NCBI RefSeq assembly: GCF_004799345.1
Contig: NZ_SSMC01000003.1
Location: forward strand, 372,001 to 436,000
DNA length: 64,000 bases
DNA from: Robertkochia marina
Lineage (GTDB): Bacteria > Bacteroidota > Bacteroidia > Flavobacteriales > Flavobacteriaceae
Direction of reading: 5' to 3'
Below the pieces are notes generated by a model. That model saw only the letters and a program-made list of their open reading frames with translations, was not told the origin of the DNA and searched no databases. This document shows positions 8,769 through 17,575 of this stretch, piece after piece. Position 1 is the stretch's first letter, and each line of letters opens with the position of its first letter. The position numbers and the translations under genes are program-made.

Positions 8769-11762
8769 TTATTTTTGATAGATTTCTGAATCGCAGTGAA
8801 GATGAATCTTTTCTTTCATTTCAGGCGCTTTGGTTTTCATGCCATTATTCTTGGCAGAAAGCATCATGTTAATGAGCTTGTTGCGCTCCTGTTGATTTAC
8901 TTCGTGCATTTCCTGCATTTGCTCATAATCGTAGTAGGTTACCCCTTCGATCATGGTCTTCTCTGCTACAGCATAAACAGACATCGGGTGATCGCTCCAT
9001 AGTACCAGGTCGGCATCTTTACCTTCTTTGATACTTCCGGTACGGTCGTCTATATGCAGAAGTTTTGCCGGGTTGATGGTTACGAACTTCCAGGCCTCTT
9101 CTTCACTCATGCCACCATATTTAACTGTTTTGGCAGCTTCCTGATTCAGACGTCTTGACATTTCAGCATCGTCAGAGTTGATGGCTACGGTAACCCCCTG
9201 GTTGTGCATAATAGCTGCGTTGTAAGGAATGGCATCATTTACCTCAAACTTGTACGCCCACCAGTCAGAGAAAGTGGAGCCACCCACTCCGTGCTCTGCC
9301 ATTTTATCAGCTACCTTATATCCTTCCAAAATGTGTGTAAAGGTGTTAATGCGGAAATCAAATTTTTCGGCAACCTTCATCAACATATTGATCTCACTCT
9401 GTACATAAGAGTGACAGGAAATAAAACGTTCTCCGTTTAAGATCTCAGCAATGGTCTCCATTTCCTGGTCATATCTTGGTGCTGTGGTACGCTCTTTTTG
9501 TCTTTTAGAAAGTGCATTGTATGCTTTCCACTGCTCATCATATTCCTTGGCTCTCTGGAAATAGTCGGTAAAAACCTGTTCTACTCCCATACGGGTTTGC
9601 GGGAATCGAACGGTACTGCCCCAGTTGGATTGCTTTACATTCTCACCCAAGGCAAACTTGATGAATTTCGGGCTGTTATCCAGGATCATCTCATTGGCAT
9701 CTTCACCCCACTTGAGCTTGATCAGGGCAGAACGACCTCCAATAGGGTTGGCAGAACCGTGCAGGATCTGTATGGTTGTTACTCCTCCTGACAGGTTGCG
9801 GTAAATGTCGATATCTTCCGGGTCTACCACGTCTTCGATCTGTACCTCTGCAGAACTGTTGTGTCCGCCTTCATTAATAGAGGCAGCAGCAATATGAGAA
9901 TGTTCGTCAATGATACCGGCGGTAAGGTGTTTACCTGTGGCATCGATCACGGTAGCATTACCTGCACTCAGGTCTTTTCCTATGGCAGCGATCTTACCGT
10001 TTCTAACCAGTACATCGGTGTTTTCAAGGATTCCTGCCTCTTCACTGGTCCAGACGGTTGCATTTTTGAATAGCACTTCTTCCTGCTTTGGTTTCTGGGC
10101 AAATCCATAAGCCATGTTAGGGTATGAAACCGGAAGCACCTCAGGTGTTTTACTGTCTTCCTTTTTGTCTTTGGGTTCAAAGGCTTTTTCTAAGGTAGCC
10201 GTCCAGTTTACAGCGCTTCCATCAGTAAGCACTCCTGAACCTTTCAGGGTATTGTCTTTTCCGGTCTGTGCATTCAGGCGCACGAATTCAGTGTCGCCTT
10301 CTCCGCCAGGGGTGTAGAACAAGTTTACCCAGTTATTCTTGTAATCGATCTTAGAAGCGATCTTAGCGCTGTCTTTGGTGATCTCTGATTTTAATTTGGA
10401 AAGCTCACCACTGATCTTAAGGTCGTAGCTGTTACCTGCTACATTGAGTTTGTAGTCGCCACGGATGTCTTTTATGTTCATGTCGGTAATAGTATACCTT
10501 TCTCCCTGCACCCAGTTTTCAAATATGGTGCTGCCTTCTTCAAAAAGATCTCCTGAAGTGACCAGGAAATTCGCATGGTATCCTGATTTAAGCATCCCCA
10601 AAGAGGAGCCCATACCTATTTGTTGGGCAGGAATAGAGGTTAAGGCGGCCAGGGCTTGTTCTTTATCAAGTCCGTAGGTAACGGCCTTTCTCAGGTTGGG
10701 AAGAAATTCGTTTTTCTTCTTCAGGTCTGCAGCAGTAAAGCTGAATTCTACACCTTTAGAGGCAAGTACTGCCGGGTTTTGAGGGGCCTGGTTCCACATA
10801 CGCATATCAGCAAGGCTGATCCTGCTGGTTTGGTAAGGGTCAGACACGTCATAAGCTGCAGGAAAATCCAGAGGAATGATAAAAGAAGCATTGGTAGCTG
10901 CAATAGCATCTGCATTCTCAAACTCATCGCCTCCGCCTTTCAAAATGTATTTTACGCCGAATTCATCAGCGATCTTATCGGCTCTTAAGGCGTTTTGCTT
11001 GTTTCCGGCTTCAAAGATTACCGGAAGATTTCGGTTAGCATTAAAAGCTTCCAAAGCAAGGTCAGTTTGCTCGGCACCTTCATTTTTGTACCATTTAGCA
11101 TCGTGATACACCTGTCTGATGAGGGCCATGGTTCCCATCAGAGATGACGGATAACTTTGGGCCGAAGCGATACTCCGTGAAAAAGACATATGCTGAGCTG
11201 CATCCTGGCGTATAATTCGGTCATTATTGTCGCCTTGGTTGTTTAAGGCTACTAATAAACTCGTACCTCTCATTACCCCATCAGCCTTGTGAGTGTTCAG
11301 TACTCCAAATCCGGCTTTGAGGTAGTCTGCTGCCGCTTTGCTGTCGTAGGCAAAATCTTTTAATGCTTTCTGGTCGGGCATGATGTGGTCGTTCCAGTAG
11401 TAACCTTCACGGCTTGCGTCATACTGCGGGTTGTTACCCCTGCCTACTCGTTTGGGTTCAGCCACTCCAAAATCGCTGTAGAGGTCTATAAAGGAAGGGT
11501 AGATATGTTTTCCTTCCAGGTTGATCTGTACAGAGTTCTCCGGAATCGCGATATTGGATCCAACAGCTACTACCTTACCATTTTTGATCAGCAAGGTGGC
11601 ATTTTCTAATACTTCATTCGGGGAAACATGGATGGTTGCTCCGGTGAAAGCGGTATGGCTGTTTCTCTCGTTGCTTATCCCGTCATTCTTTGGAAAGTAT
11701 TCCTGGGAATGAAGCGATAACCCGAAGCATAGCCATGCCAGCAGGAAAAATTTTAACTTCAT
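8769..11762 (-). CDS. Secreted two-domain amidohydrolase
   Basis: An exported protein of 997 residues (signal peptide about 1-19) with two amidohydrolase units in tandem. The N-terminal unit (about 40-440) has EGKHIYPSFIDLYSDFGV at 83-100 and lacks the HxH ligands. A linker of roughly 150 residues rich in beta strand follows. The C-terminal unit (about 560-997) has GIIDEHSHI near residue 620, HSYVQSEINM and THILEGYKVAD for further His ligands, and NSDDAEMSRR with the catalytic Asp, so it looks active. It is followed 6 bp later by a single-domain paralogue of its own N-terminal half. The family includes imidazolonepropionase-, prolidase- and dipeptidase-like enzymes; the substrate is unknown. 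Confidence 0.88.
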   Translation of the reverse strand: MKLKFFLLAWLCFGLSLHSQEYFPKNDGISNERNSHTAFTGATIHVSPNEVLENATLLIKNGKVVAVGSNIAIPENSVQINLEGKHIYPSFIDLYSDFGVAEPKRVGRGNNPQYDASREGYYWNDHIMPDQKALKDFAYDSKAAADYLKAGFGVLNTHKADGVMRGTSLLVALNNQGDNNDRIIRQDAAQHMSFSRSIASAQSYPSSLMGTMALIRQVYHDAKWYKNEGAEQTDLALEAFNANRNLPVIFEAGNKQNALRADKIADEFGVKYILKGGGDEFENADAIAATNASFIIPLDFPAAYDVSDPYQTSRISLADMRMWNQAPQNPAVLASKGVEFSFTAADLKKKNEFLPNLRKAVTYGLDKEQALAALTSIPAQQIGMGSSLGMLKSGYHANFLVTSGDLFEEGSTIFENWVQGERYTITDMNIKDIRGDYKLNVAGNSYDLKISGELSKLKSEITKDSAKIASKIDYKNNWVNLFYTPGGEGDTEFVRLNAQTGKDNTLKGSGVLTDGSAVNWTATLEKAFEPKDKKEDSKTPEVLPVSYPNMAYGFAQKPKQEEVLFKNATVWTSEEAGILENTDVLVRNGKIAAIGKDLSAGNATVIDATGKHLTAGIIDEHSHIAAASINEGGHNSSAEVQIEDVVDPEDIDIYRNLSGGVTTIQILHGSANPIGGRSALIKLKWGEDANEMILDNSPKFIKFALGENVKQSNWGSTVRFPQTRMGVEQVFTDYFQRAKEYDEQWKAYNALSKRQKERTTAPRYDQEMETIAEILNGERFISCHSYVQSEINMLMKVAEKFDFRINTFTHILEGYKVADKMAEHGVGGSTFSDWWAYKFEVNDAIPYNAAIMHNQGVTVAINSDDAEMSRRLNQEAAKTVKYGGMSEEEAWKFVTINPAKLLHIDDRTGSIKEGKDADLVLWSDHPMSVYAVAEKTMIEGVTYYDYEQMQEMHEVNQQERNKLINMMLSAKNNGMKTKAPEMKEKIHLHCDSEIYQK

Positions 11763-11852
11763 AGAAATAGATAATTAGTTAATGGTTTTTAAAGAGGCCT
11801 AAAAATAGCAGAAGCTGTAGGAAATTATGGCCGTTTTAGTTTTTTTTAACGT

Positions 11853-12920
11853 TTACAGCGATCTGTTTTTATAGTAGTTTACCAGCAAGGCCACTACATA
11901 GCTGTAGCTCCTGATACCTGCTTTTTGATTGTTGGCTTTCAGGTAGGAGTTGAAGGTACTTTTAAAGACCGGTTCAGCAGGATTTTGGTAGCGTCTCCAG
12001 AACATGCTTACTTCCATGAAGTTCTTCAGAATGCCGGGGTTGATAGTGGTGTTCATTTCGTTAAATAATTCGATATCCCGCCTTTTGATCTCCCCAAGGC
12101 AGTAACGAAGTACATATATGTATCCGGAGTATTGAAAATAGGGGTCGCTGTTATGAATGGCAGCCATAAACCCTATAAAATTAGCTTCATTCTCTGCAGA
12201 ATATCCTAATTGGTGAGCGGCTTCGTGGCAGGCTACCACCGGATATTTAAAGTCGATCTGCATTCCGTTTACCTGGGCTTCCAGGGTAAATGGATTCAGG
12301 TATCCACTGTACCCCATATAGGTTAAGGGGAGGCTGTAAATGCTTGTCTTGATACTGCTGGGAGTATAGGCCAGAGAAGGGAACTCTTCTTTCAATTTAT
12401 CATACCCGGCTGTACTCATGTTATAGATCTGAGCATGGCTGTAAGGAATTTTGATCATGATGGAATCATGGGGAGCGAGCCTGGCATGGGCCTCATTGCT
12501 TTTTGTAATGAGTCTTTGGGTAAAATCTTTTAACTCTTCTGTGGTGTATTCATCAGAAAGTGCCAGCTTTTCGTGCAGGGGCAGCCGGTGATAATTGAGG
12601 CCCCAGAAAAGATGAAATACAAAATACAACATGGATATACCCATGAAAAGCTGTCTGAAAAACTCTCTTGTGCTTCTGATGAAAAGAGGGCCTTTTACAA
12701 TAAAGAACCTGATGATGAGCAGGCTCAGGATGGTATAGAAAATATCGCCGACCGAGAAAGGGATCCACCCGAAGATGAACCTGAACACTTTTGAGAACCA
12801 GGCATAAAACCCCTGGCTGTACCATTCTTCTATCCATTCCGGATGTCTTGATAACCAATTTACCAGGATGACCTGGGGAATGATCGAAAGGGCAAAAAGG
12901 GTTCTTAGGGTTTTAGACAT
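11853..12920 (-). CDS. DUF3810 family membrane protein with HExxH-like motif
   Basis: Bacteroidota-specific family. Of 355 residues, the first 125 hold about three membrane segments (about 5-20, 52-70 and 90-110). The remainder holds HEAAHQLGY near 231-239 followed by ENEANFIGF, which looks like a zincin motif (HExxH plus a downstream Glu), so a zinc-peptidase role is plausible but unproven. The C-terminus ends in an aromatic, basic stretch. A -7 box ends only 5 nt before the ATG, so the transcript may be leaderless. It is divergent from pepD, with back-to-back -7 boxes in the gap. Confidence 0.82.
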   Translation of the reverse strand: MSKTLRTLFALSIIPQVILVNWLSRHPEWIEEWYSQGFYAWFSKVFRFIFGWIPFSVGDIFYTILSLLIIRFFIVKGPLFIRSTREFFRQLFMGISMLYFVFHLFWGLNYHRLPLHEKLALSDEYTTEELKDFTQRLITKSNEAHARLAPHDSIMIKIPYSHAQIYNMSTAGYDKLKEEFPSLAYTPSSIKTSIYSLPLTYMGYSGYLNPFTLEAQVNGMQIDFKYPVVACHEAAHQLGYSAENEANFIGFMAAIHNSDPYFQYSGYIYVLRYCLGEIKRRDIELFNEMNTTINPGILKNFMEVSMFWRRYQNPAEPVFKSTFNSYLKANNQKAGIRSYSYVVALLVNYYKNRSL

Positions 12921-12925
12921 GCATC

Positions 12926-12933
12926 CAAAAATA
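12926..12933 (-). promoter_or_regulatory. -7 box of the DUF3810 gene
   Basis: Minus strand TATTTTTG, exact TAnnTTTG, with only 5 nt between box and ATG. The predicted start of transcription falls at or next to the start codon. Confidence 0.5.
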
Positions 12934-12959
12934 GTAAAGCGATTCTTAATTTCATGTAT

Positions 12960-12967
12960 TACTTTTG
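12960..12967 (+). promoter_or_regulatory. -7 box of pepD
   Basis: TACTTTTG, exact TAnnTTTG match, 25 nt before the ATG at 12993. It lies downstream of the in-frame ATG at 12954, which argues against that earlier start. Confidence 0.55.
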
Positions 12968-12992
12968 TCTAGGATCAAAAAAAACAACATAC

Positions 12993-14456
12993 ATGAGTGC
13001 AGAAATACGGGCCCTTGAGCCTAAAGCCGTCTGGAAGAATTTCGCCGATCTCAATGCGGTGCCAAGACCGTCTAAGAAAGAAGAAAGGGTTATCGAGTTT
13101 ATGGTGGCCTTTGGAAATAAGCTTGGACTTGAGACGCTTACCGATGAGGTTGGGAATGTGATCATCAAAAAGCCGGCTACTCCCGGAATGGAGAACAGAA
13201 AGCCGGTAGTAATGCAATCGCACCTCGATATGGTGCATCAAAAAAATAATGATACCGAATTCGATTTTGATACCCAGGGTATCGAAATGTTCGTGAAGGA
13301 CGGATGGGTACGTGCAAAAGGAACCACCCTGGGAGCTGATAACGGACTGGGGGTTGCGGCTATTATGGCAGTATTGGAAAGCAACGATATACCGCATCCG
13401 GCGATCGAGGCCTTATTTACCATTGATGAAGAGACCGGAATGACGGGAGCCAAGGGTTTGAAAGGAGGCCTGTTAAAGGGAGAAATTCTGCTGAATCTCG
13501 ATACAGAAGAAGATGATGAGATCGATATAGGTTGCGCCGGAGGGGTGGATATTACCGCCGTTCGCTCGTACCGGGAGGAAGATACCCCGGAAAAGGTAAC
13601 CGCCTATACGATTACAGTAAAAGGGCTTCAGGGCGGACATAGCGGGATGGATATTCACCGCGGACTGGCCAATGCCAATAAGATCATGAATAGGTTGTTA
13701 ATGGACGGCTTTGAAAATTTCGGGCTGAGAATTGCCGAAATAGATGGGGGTGGATTACGAAATGCTATTCCGCGGGAAAGTCGTGCCACTGTGGTGGTTG
13801 ATGAAATTCATCACGATGCTTTTGCCTTTGAGTTTAATCAATTGGCAGCGGCCATTAAAAAGGAGTATAAAAACGCAGAGCCTAATATGGTGATCACTGC
13901 CAGGGTCACTGAAGCGCCGGCCAAGGTGATGGAACTGGGAGTGCAGGAGGGTATCACACGGGCTGTGTATGCCGCATTGAACGGGGTGTATTGCATGAGC
14001 CCTGATATGGAAGATCTGGTGCAAACCTCGAATAATATCGCAAGGGTTAAAATAGGGGGCGGACATGTTAAAATTCAATGCCTGACCCGTTCATCGGTTG
14101 AAAGCTCCAAGATCGATCTGGCAAACAGCCTGAGAGCCGCTTTTGAACTGAGTGGCTGTGAGGTTAGCCTGAGTGGGAGTTACCCGGGGTGGACGCCAAA
14201 TCCAAAAAGCGCTATTTTAAAGGTGTTGAAGAAAAAATACGAAGAACTGTTTAACGAGACTCCCGAGGTGGTAGCTTGTCACGCCGGCCTGGAGTGCGGT
14301 ATCCTGGGGCAGAATTATCCGGATATGGATATGATCAGTTACGGGCCTACCATTAAAGGTGCCCATTCGCCTGATGAGCGTGCTAATATTGCTTCAGTTG
14401 AGAAGTTCTGGAAATACACCAAAGAGATTCTGGGGAATATACCGGAGAAAGAATAA
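12993..14456 (+). CDS. pepD: Aminoacyl-histidine dipeptidase (M20 family)
   Basis: Cytosolic di-zinc dipeptidase that cleaves Xaa-His dipeptides such as carnosine and others. I start it at ATG 12993 (487 residues, MSAEIRALEP), not at the in-frame ATG 13 codons earlier, because the promoter -7 box falls between them. M20 metal and catalytic positions are visible: HLDMV at 77-81, TTLGADNGLG at 111-120 and DEETG at 145-149. A lid/dimer domain (about 200-380) contains KGLQGGHSGMDIHRG, and HAGLECG lies near residue 430. The length matches the family. It is monocistronic, with a strong terminator directly after the stop. Confidence 0.96.
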   Translation: MSAEIRALEPKAVWKNFADLNAVPRPSKKEERVIEFMVAFGNKLGLETLTDEVGNVIIKKPATPGMENRKPVVMQSHLDMVHQKNNDTEFDFDTQGIEMFVKDGWVRAKGTTLGADNGLGVAAIMAVLESNDIPHPAIEALFTIDEETGMTGAKGLKGGLLKGEILLNLDTEEDDEIDIGCAGGVDITAVRSYREEDTPEKVTAYTITVKGLQGGHSGMDIHRGLANANKIMNRLLMDGFENFGLRIAEIDGGGLRNAIPRESRATVVVDEIHHDAFAFEFNQLAAAIKKEYKNAEPNMVITARVTEAPAKVMELGVQEGITRAVYAALNGVYCMSPDMEDLVQTSNNIARVKIGGGHVKIQCLTRSSVESSKIDLANSLRAAFELSGCEVSLSGSYPGWTPNPKSAILKVLKKKYEELFNETPEVVACHAGLECGILGQNYPDMDMISYGPTIKGAHSPDERANIASVEKFWKYTKEILGNIPEKE

Positions 14457-14483
14457 AAAAAAGCGGCGGGAGCCGCTTTTTTT
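14456..14483 (+). terminator. Terminator of pepD
   Basis: GCGGC/GCCGC stem with GGGA loop flanked by A-run and T-run, extending to about 12 paired bases, starting at the last base of the pepD stop codon. Confidence 0.88.
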
Positions 14484-14488
14484 AGTTT

Positions 14489-14523
14489 GCAGTTTACGGT
14501 TAGCAGATAGCAGTTAACAGACT
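14489..14523. repeat. Degenerate 7-bp tandem repeat (GCAGTTA type)
   Basis: Five near-copies of a heptamer: GCAGTTT, ACGGTTA, GCAGATA, GCAGTTA, ACAGACT, starting 6 bp after the pepD terminator. The same unit recurs at 50692-50726. Confidence 0.6.
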
Positions 14524-14580
14524 GAGCATGCCTGAATAGGCCTGCCCATATTAGGGGTCGTAAATCAGATATCATGTAAC

Positions 14581-14685
14581 TGAATAACCACCCCGCCCTT
14601 TCCCCAGCGCGCCAGCTGGCCCTTTCGCTAAAAAGGTCTACTAGACCGTTTATTAACGCTCAGTCCTCCTTAAAAAGTAGGGGTT
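14581..14685. repeat. Dispersed intergenic element, copy 1
   Basis: About 105 bp, alignable along its length with 58709-58816: it opens with AATAACCACCCCGCCCT, continues with TCGCTAAAAAGGTC, contains the hairpin GGTCTACTAGACC, and ends with ACGCTCAGTCC and CTTAAAAAG. It has no open frame of note and lies in a 329-bp gap between convergent genes. The hairpin differs from copy 2 by a compensated base pair. Confidence 0.8.
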
Positions 14686-14710
14686 AATTATCCTCTTCGT
14701 TTTCACTTTG

Positions 14711-14748
14711 CGTAACCGTATAACGGCATAACTGCATAACCGCATGAC
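14711..14748. repeat. Degenerate 8-bp tandem repeat (CATAACCG type)
   Basis: Units CGTAACCG, TATAACGG, CATAACTG, CATAACCG and CATGAC follow one another directly before the terminator of the peptidyl-prolyl isomerase gene. Confidence 0.6.
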
Positions 14749-14750
14749 AA

Positions 14751-14783
14751 AAAAAAGCCTTCTGATTTTCAGAAGGCTTTTTT
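14751..14783 (-). terminator. Terminator after the peptidyl-prolyl isomerase gene
   Basis: AAAAAAGCCTTCTG pairs with CAGAAGGCTTTTTT around a 5-base loop, 2 bp beyond the stop codon. Confidence 0.88.
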
Positions 14784-14785
14784 TA

Positions 14786-15898
14786 TTATTCTTCAACGAT
14801 CTCCAGATCGAAGATCAGTTCTGAATTCGGTGGTATTACCGGGGGAGCACCTGCTTCTCCGTAACCGAGATGAGGTGGAATAAACACCCTGATCTTTTCT
14901 CCGGTCTTAAGCATACTCAGGGCTTCTTTAAACCCGGGGATCATTTGCGCTTCCGGACCTACCATCATAGGGAAGGGCTGGTAGCCACCCATATCGCGTT
15001 TTCTTGGGTTTAAATTGCCGTAGGTCGCAGCAACCTCTTCTACACTGGTGTCAAAAAGGTTACCATCGCTTAAGAATCCTGCATAATTGACCAATACGGT
15101 CTCTCCGTCTGCTGGTTTTTTACCATCTGTTTCCTTGAGGTATATATATTTCAGGCCTGAAGCGGTGGTCTGTGCTTCTTCTCTTTGCTGGTCAAACTCT
15201 GCTGCAGTCTCGTCTTTCATCTGCTGCATGGCCGCAGCTTTTTCTTCAGCCTCTCTGAAAAAGCCTCCGATCACCTCAGGAGCGTCAAATCGTTTGGCGT
15301 CTTTTCCTTTTCTGATGATCTCTACCTTTTCTATCAGGATGTCTTCTTCGGGACGGTTGGGGGTAGCAGGGTTTTGAGATACCGGGGTGTTGGCGATGGA
15401 GTCAATTACCTCCAGTCCTTTCAGTACCTTACCAAAAACGGTGTGTTTTCCGTTCAGCCATGGAGTGGTATCATGGGTAATAAAGAACTGACTTCCATTG
15501 GTTCCGGGTCCGGCATTGGCCATAGATAAGATACCCTTGGCGTCGTGCTTTAAAGAGTCAACGATCTCATCTTTAAATTTGTATCCCGGGCCTCCGCGAC
15601 CGGTTCCTGTTGGGTCTCCTCCCTGGATCATAAATCCTTTGATCACCCTGTGAAAAACAATGCTGTCGTAGTAGGGCTTTCCTTTGTATTGCTCATTAAC
15701 ATACTCGTTGGTGCCTTCTGCAAGACTCACGAAATTGGCAACGGTAACCGGTGTTTGTTCGTAGTACAATTCTACCACCATATTGCCTTTGGTGGTTTGA
15801 ATATCGGCATAGAGCCCATCGTCAAGATCTGAAAACTTAGAACTTGAGCAGGCCGTTACGATAAGGCCTAAGAGAATGATTAAACTAAAATTCTTCAT
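14786..15898 (-). CDS. Lipoprotein with fused cyclophilin and FKBP isomerase domains
   Basis: A periplasmic folding catalyst of 370 residues. A lipoprotein signal with lipobox VTAC (Cys17) is followed by a cyclophilin-type domain (about 28-195; VFHRVIKGFMIQGGDPTGTG at 81-100, later NGSQFFITH) and, after a charged helical linker (about 205-245), an FKBP-type domain (about 250-370; VLVNYAGFLSDGNLFDTS and the C-terminal PPNSELIFDLEI). The two domains are unrelated isomerase folds joined in one chain, a combination known in Bacteroidota. It follows the FKBP-type lipoprotein gldI, so two envelope isomerases sit together downstream of a DHH phosphoesterase. Confidence 0.93.
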   Translation of the reverse strand: MKNFSLIILLGLIVTACSSSKFSDLDDGLYADIQTTKGNMVVELYYEQTPVTVANFVSLAEGTNEYVNEQYKGKPYYDSIVFHRVIKGFMIQGGDPTGTGRGGPGYKFKDEIVDSLKHDAKGILSMANAGPGTNGSQFFITHDTTPWLNGKHTVFGKVLKGLEVIDSIANTPVSQNPATPNRPEEDILIEKVEIIRKGKDAKRFDAPEVIGGFFREAEEKAAAMQQMKDETAAEFDQQREEAQTTASGLKYIYLKETDGKKPADGETVLVNYAGFLSDGNLFDTSVEEVAATYGNLNPRKRDMGGYQPFPMMVGPEAQMIPGFKEALSMLKTGEKIRVFIPPHLGYGEAGAPPVIPPNSELIFDLEIVEE

Positions 15899-15927
15899 GT
15901 TGATTTTAAGCGTTTTTATTTAGGGTT

Positions 15928-16491
15928 TTATTCTTGAATAATGCTGTCTGAGGCCTTTTCCGTTACCTCTAAAAGAGTCACCCAGGTCATTAATGGGGTG
16001 TTGGTCTGTATCTTGTCTTCGTCTCCGTGATAACCGTAGGCCATGGCTGAAGGGAAATAGAACAGGGCGGTTTCTCCTTCTCGTAGCAGTTTCACCCCGG
16101 TTCTGAGCCCGGGAAATAGGGCTTCCTTGTCTACCTTAAATTCGATCTCCCCGATAGACTCTTTACTGTAGATCAAGGTGCTGTCAAGGTTTCGGATCTC
16201 GTATGCGATCTTGACCAGGTCGTTTTCTTTAGGGTAGTAATTTGTTGTGCTGTCGGGTTGCTCAAGGGTATACCAGTATCCGTTGGCAGAGCGTTGATAA
16301 TGATGAAGAGAATCGGCAGCGATCAGGGTTTTGATCCGGGCTTCCTCAGCTTCAAGTAATTTCTTGTTGCGGTCAATAGATTCCTTTATAAAGCTTCCCG
16401 TTCTTGCGCTGACAGGCCGTCGGGGTTCAGGGTCCTGGCAGGATATTACCATAAGGAAAACCGGGATCAGTAGTAAAAGATACTGTTTCAT
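15928..16491 (-). CDS. gldI: Gliding-motility FKBP-type lipoprotein GldI
   Basis: Lipoprotein of 187 residues with lipobox VISC (Cys18), then the conserved flavobacterial stretch RRPVSARTGSFIKESIDRNK and a divergent FKBP peptidyl-prolyl isomerase domain (about 90-180, with EALFPGLRTGVKLLREGE and FYFPSAMAYGYHGD). GldI is needed for gliding and type IX secretion in Flavobacterium johnsoniae, probably by folding other Gld proteins; the role here is inferred from that. Its ATG overlaps the stop of the DHH gene (TCATGA), so translation is probably coupled. The organism may glide or at least use T9SS; no other gld gene is in view. Confidence 0.9.
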   Translation of the reverse strand: MKQYLLLLIPVFLMVISCQDPEPRRPVSARTGSFIKESIDRNKKLLEAEEARIKTLIAADSLHHYQRSANGYWYTLEQPDSTTNYYPKENDLVKIAYEIRNLDSTLIYSKESIGEIEFKVDKEALFPGLRTGVKLLREGETALFYFPSAMAYGYHGDEDKIQTNTPLMTWVTLLEVTEKASDSIIQE

Positions 16492-17504
16492 GAGGTAAGT
16501 TGGTCTTTATATTGTGGCAGTAAACTTAAGAACTTTTTTATAGTGTCTTCCATGTTTTCATCACTACGGCCACCGGCTGCATTGATATGGCCACCTCCGT
16601 TAAAATGATTCCTGGCAAATTCATTTACCGAAAAGTTGCCCTTAGAGCGCAGGGAGATCTTAACGATGCCTTCCTGGGCATTTTCGATAAAGATCACGGC
16701 AAAACGAATTCCTTTCAGGCTGAGGCCGTAGTTTACAAAACCTTCGGTGTCGCCTTTTTTAAAGTGATTCTTTTCCAGTTCTTTAGCCGAAAGCGTTATA
16801 TAAGCCGTATTGAACTCTTCCAGGGCCACCAGGTTGCTTAAGGCGCAGCCCAGTAATTGCAAACGCTCAGGAGAGTTGGCGTCATAAACCCGGTTATGTA
16901 TGGCTGAATTTTCTGCTCCCTTTTCTATAAGGTCGGCGATCACCCGGTGGGTGGTGGGGGTGGTGGCCGGAAACCTGAAGGAGCCTGTATCGGTCATTAT
17001 TCCAGTATAAAGGCAGGTGGCCGACTCAGCCCGGATCTCGTCCAGACCACCCAGGGCCGCAATGAAATGAAAGACCATTTCGCAGGTGCTGCTCATGGTT
17101 ACATCAGAATAGGTAACAACAGCATAATCATCCGGTTGCTGATGGTGGTCTATCATGATGTAATCTCCCTGAAAATCATTCAAGGCATGTTCCAGGTTCC
17201 CGATGCGGTTTAAGGCATTAAAATCAAGGGTGAAACAAAGGTCAGCCCCGGCAATCTTTTCCTTGCATACTTCCTCCTGGCTTTCATAGATGAGTACCTG
17301 GTCATTTCCCGGAAGCCATTTCAAGAAGTCGGGGTAATCATTAGGGGCGATAACATCGGCCTGATGCCCCATTTGCTCCAGGTAATGATAGAGTCCGAGA
17401 CAAGAGCCCATGGCATCACCATCCGGATTTTTATGAGGTATAATAAGTATTTTTTTTGGGGTGTCCAGTAGCTTCTTTACTACTGTTGCAGCTTCATTTT
17501 TCAT
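16488..17504 (-). CDS. DHH-family phosphoesterase (NrnA/bifunctional oligoribonuclease-like)
   Basis: Cytoplasmic phosphoesterase of about 338 residues from the ATG at 17504; a TTG three codons earlier is possible but less likely. It has the DHH domain with KNPDGDAMGS near 25-34 and DHHQQPDD near 119-126, and a C-terminal DHHA1 domain with NHFNGGGHINAAGG. NrnA-type enzymes degrade nano-RNA and dephosphorylate pAp, a by-product of sulfate assimilation; which activity applies here is not visible. It is the first gene of a unit with gldI and the cyclophilin-FKBP gene, and is divergent from the phoD-like gene. Confidence 0.92.
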   Translation of the reverse strand: MKNEAATVVKKLLDTPKKILIIPHKNPDGDAMGSCLGLYHYLEQMGHQADVIAPNDYPDFLKWLPGNDQVLIYESQEEVCKEKIAGADLCFTLDFNALNRIGNLEHALNDFQGDYIMIDHHQQPDDYAVVTYSDVTMSSTCEMVFHFIAALGGLDEIRAESATCLYTGIMTDTGSFRFPATTPTTHRVIADLIEKGAENSAIHNRVYDANSPERLQLLGCALSNLVALEEFNTAYITLSAKELEKNHFKKGDTEGFVNYGLSLKGIRFAVIFIENAQEGIVKISLRSKGNFSVNEFARNHFNGGGHINAAGGRSDENMEDTIKKFLSLLPQYKDQLTS

Positions 17505-17549
17505 TGCGTGCAATATACATTTTTAATGCAAGAGTTAATAAAGAAGTAG

Positions 17550-17557
17550 TACATTTG
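17550..17557 (+). promoter_or_regulatory. -7 box of the phoD-like gene
   Basis: TACATTTG, exact TAnnTTTG match, 18 nt before the ATG at 17576, in the 71-bp divergent gap. Confidence 0.5.
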
Positions 17558-17575
17558 TAGGAGACCTCTAAACTA

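Noticed and set aside
12954-12992. Longer N-terminus for pepD (ATG at 12954)
   Set aside because: The -7 box at 12960-12967 lies inside this extension, and family members start at MSAEIRALEP-like sequence.
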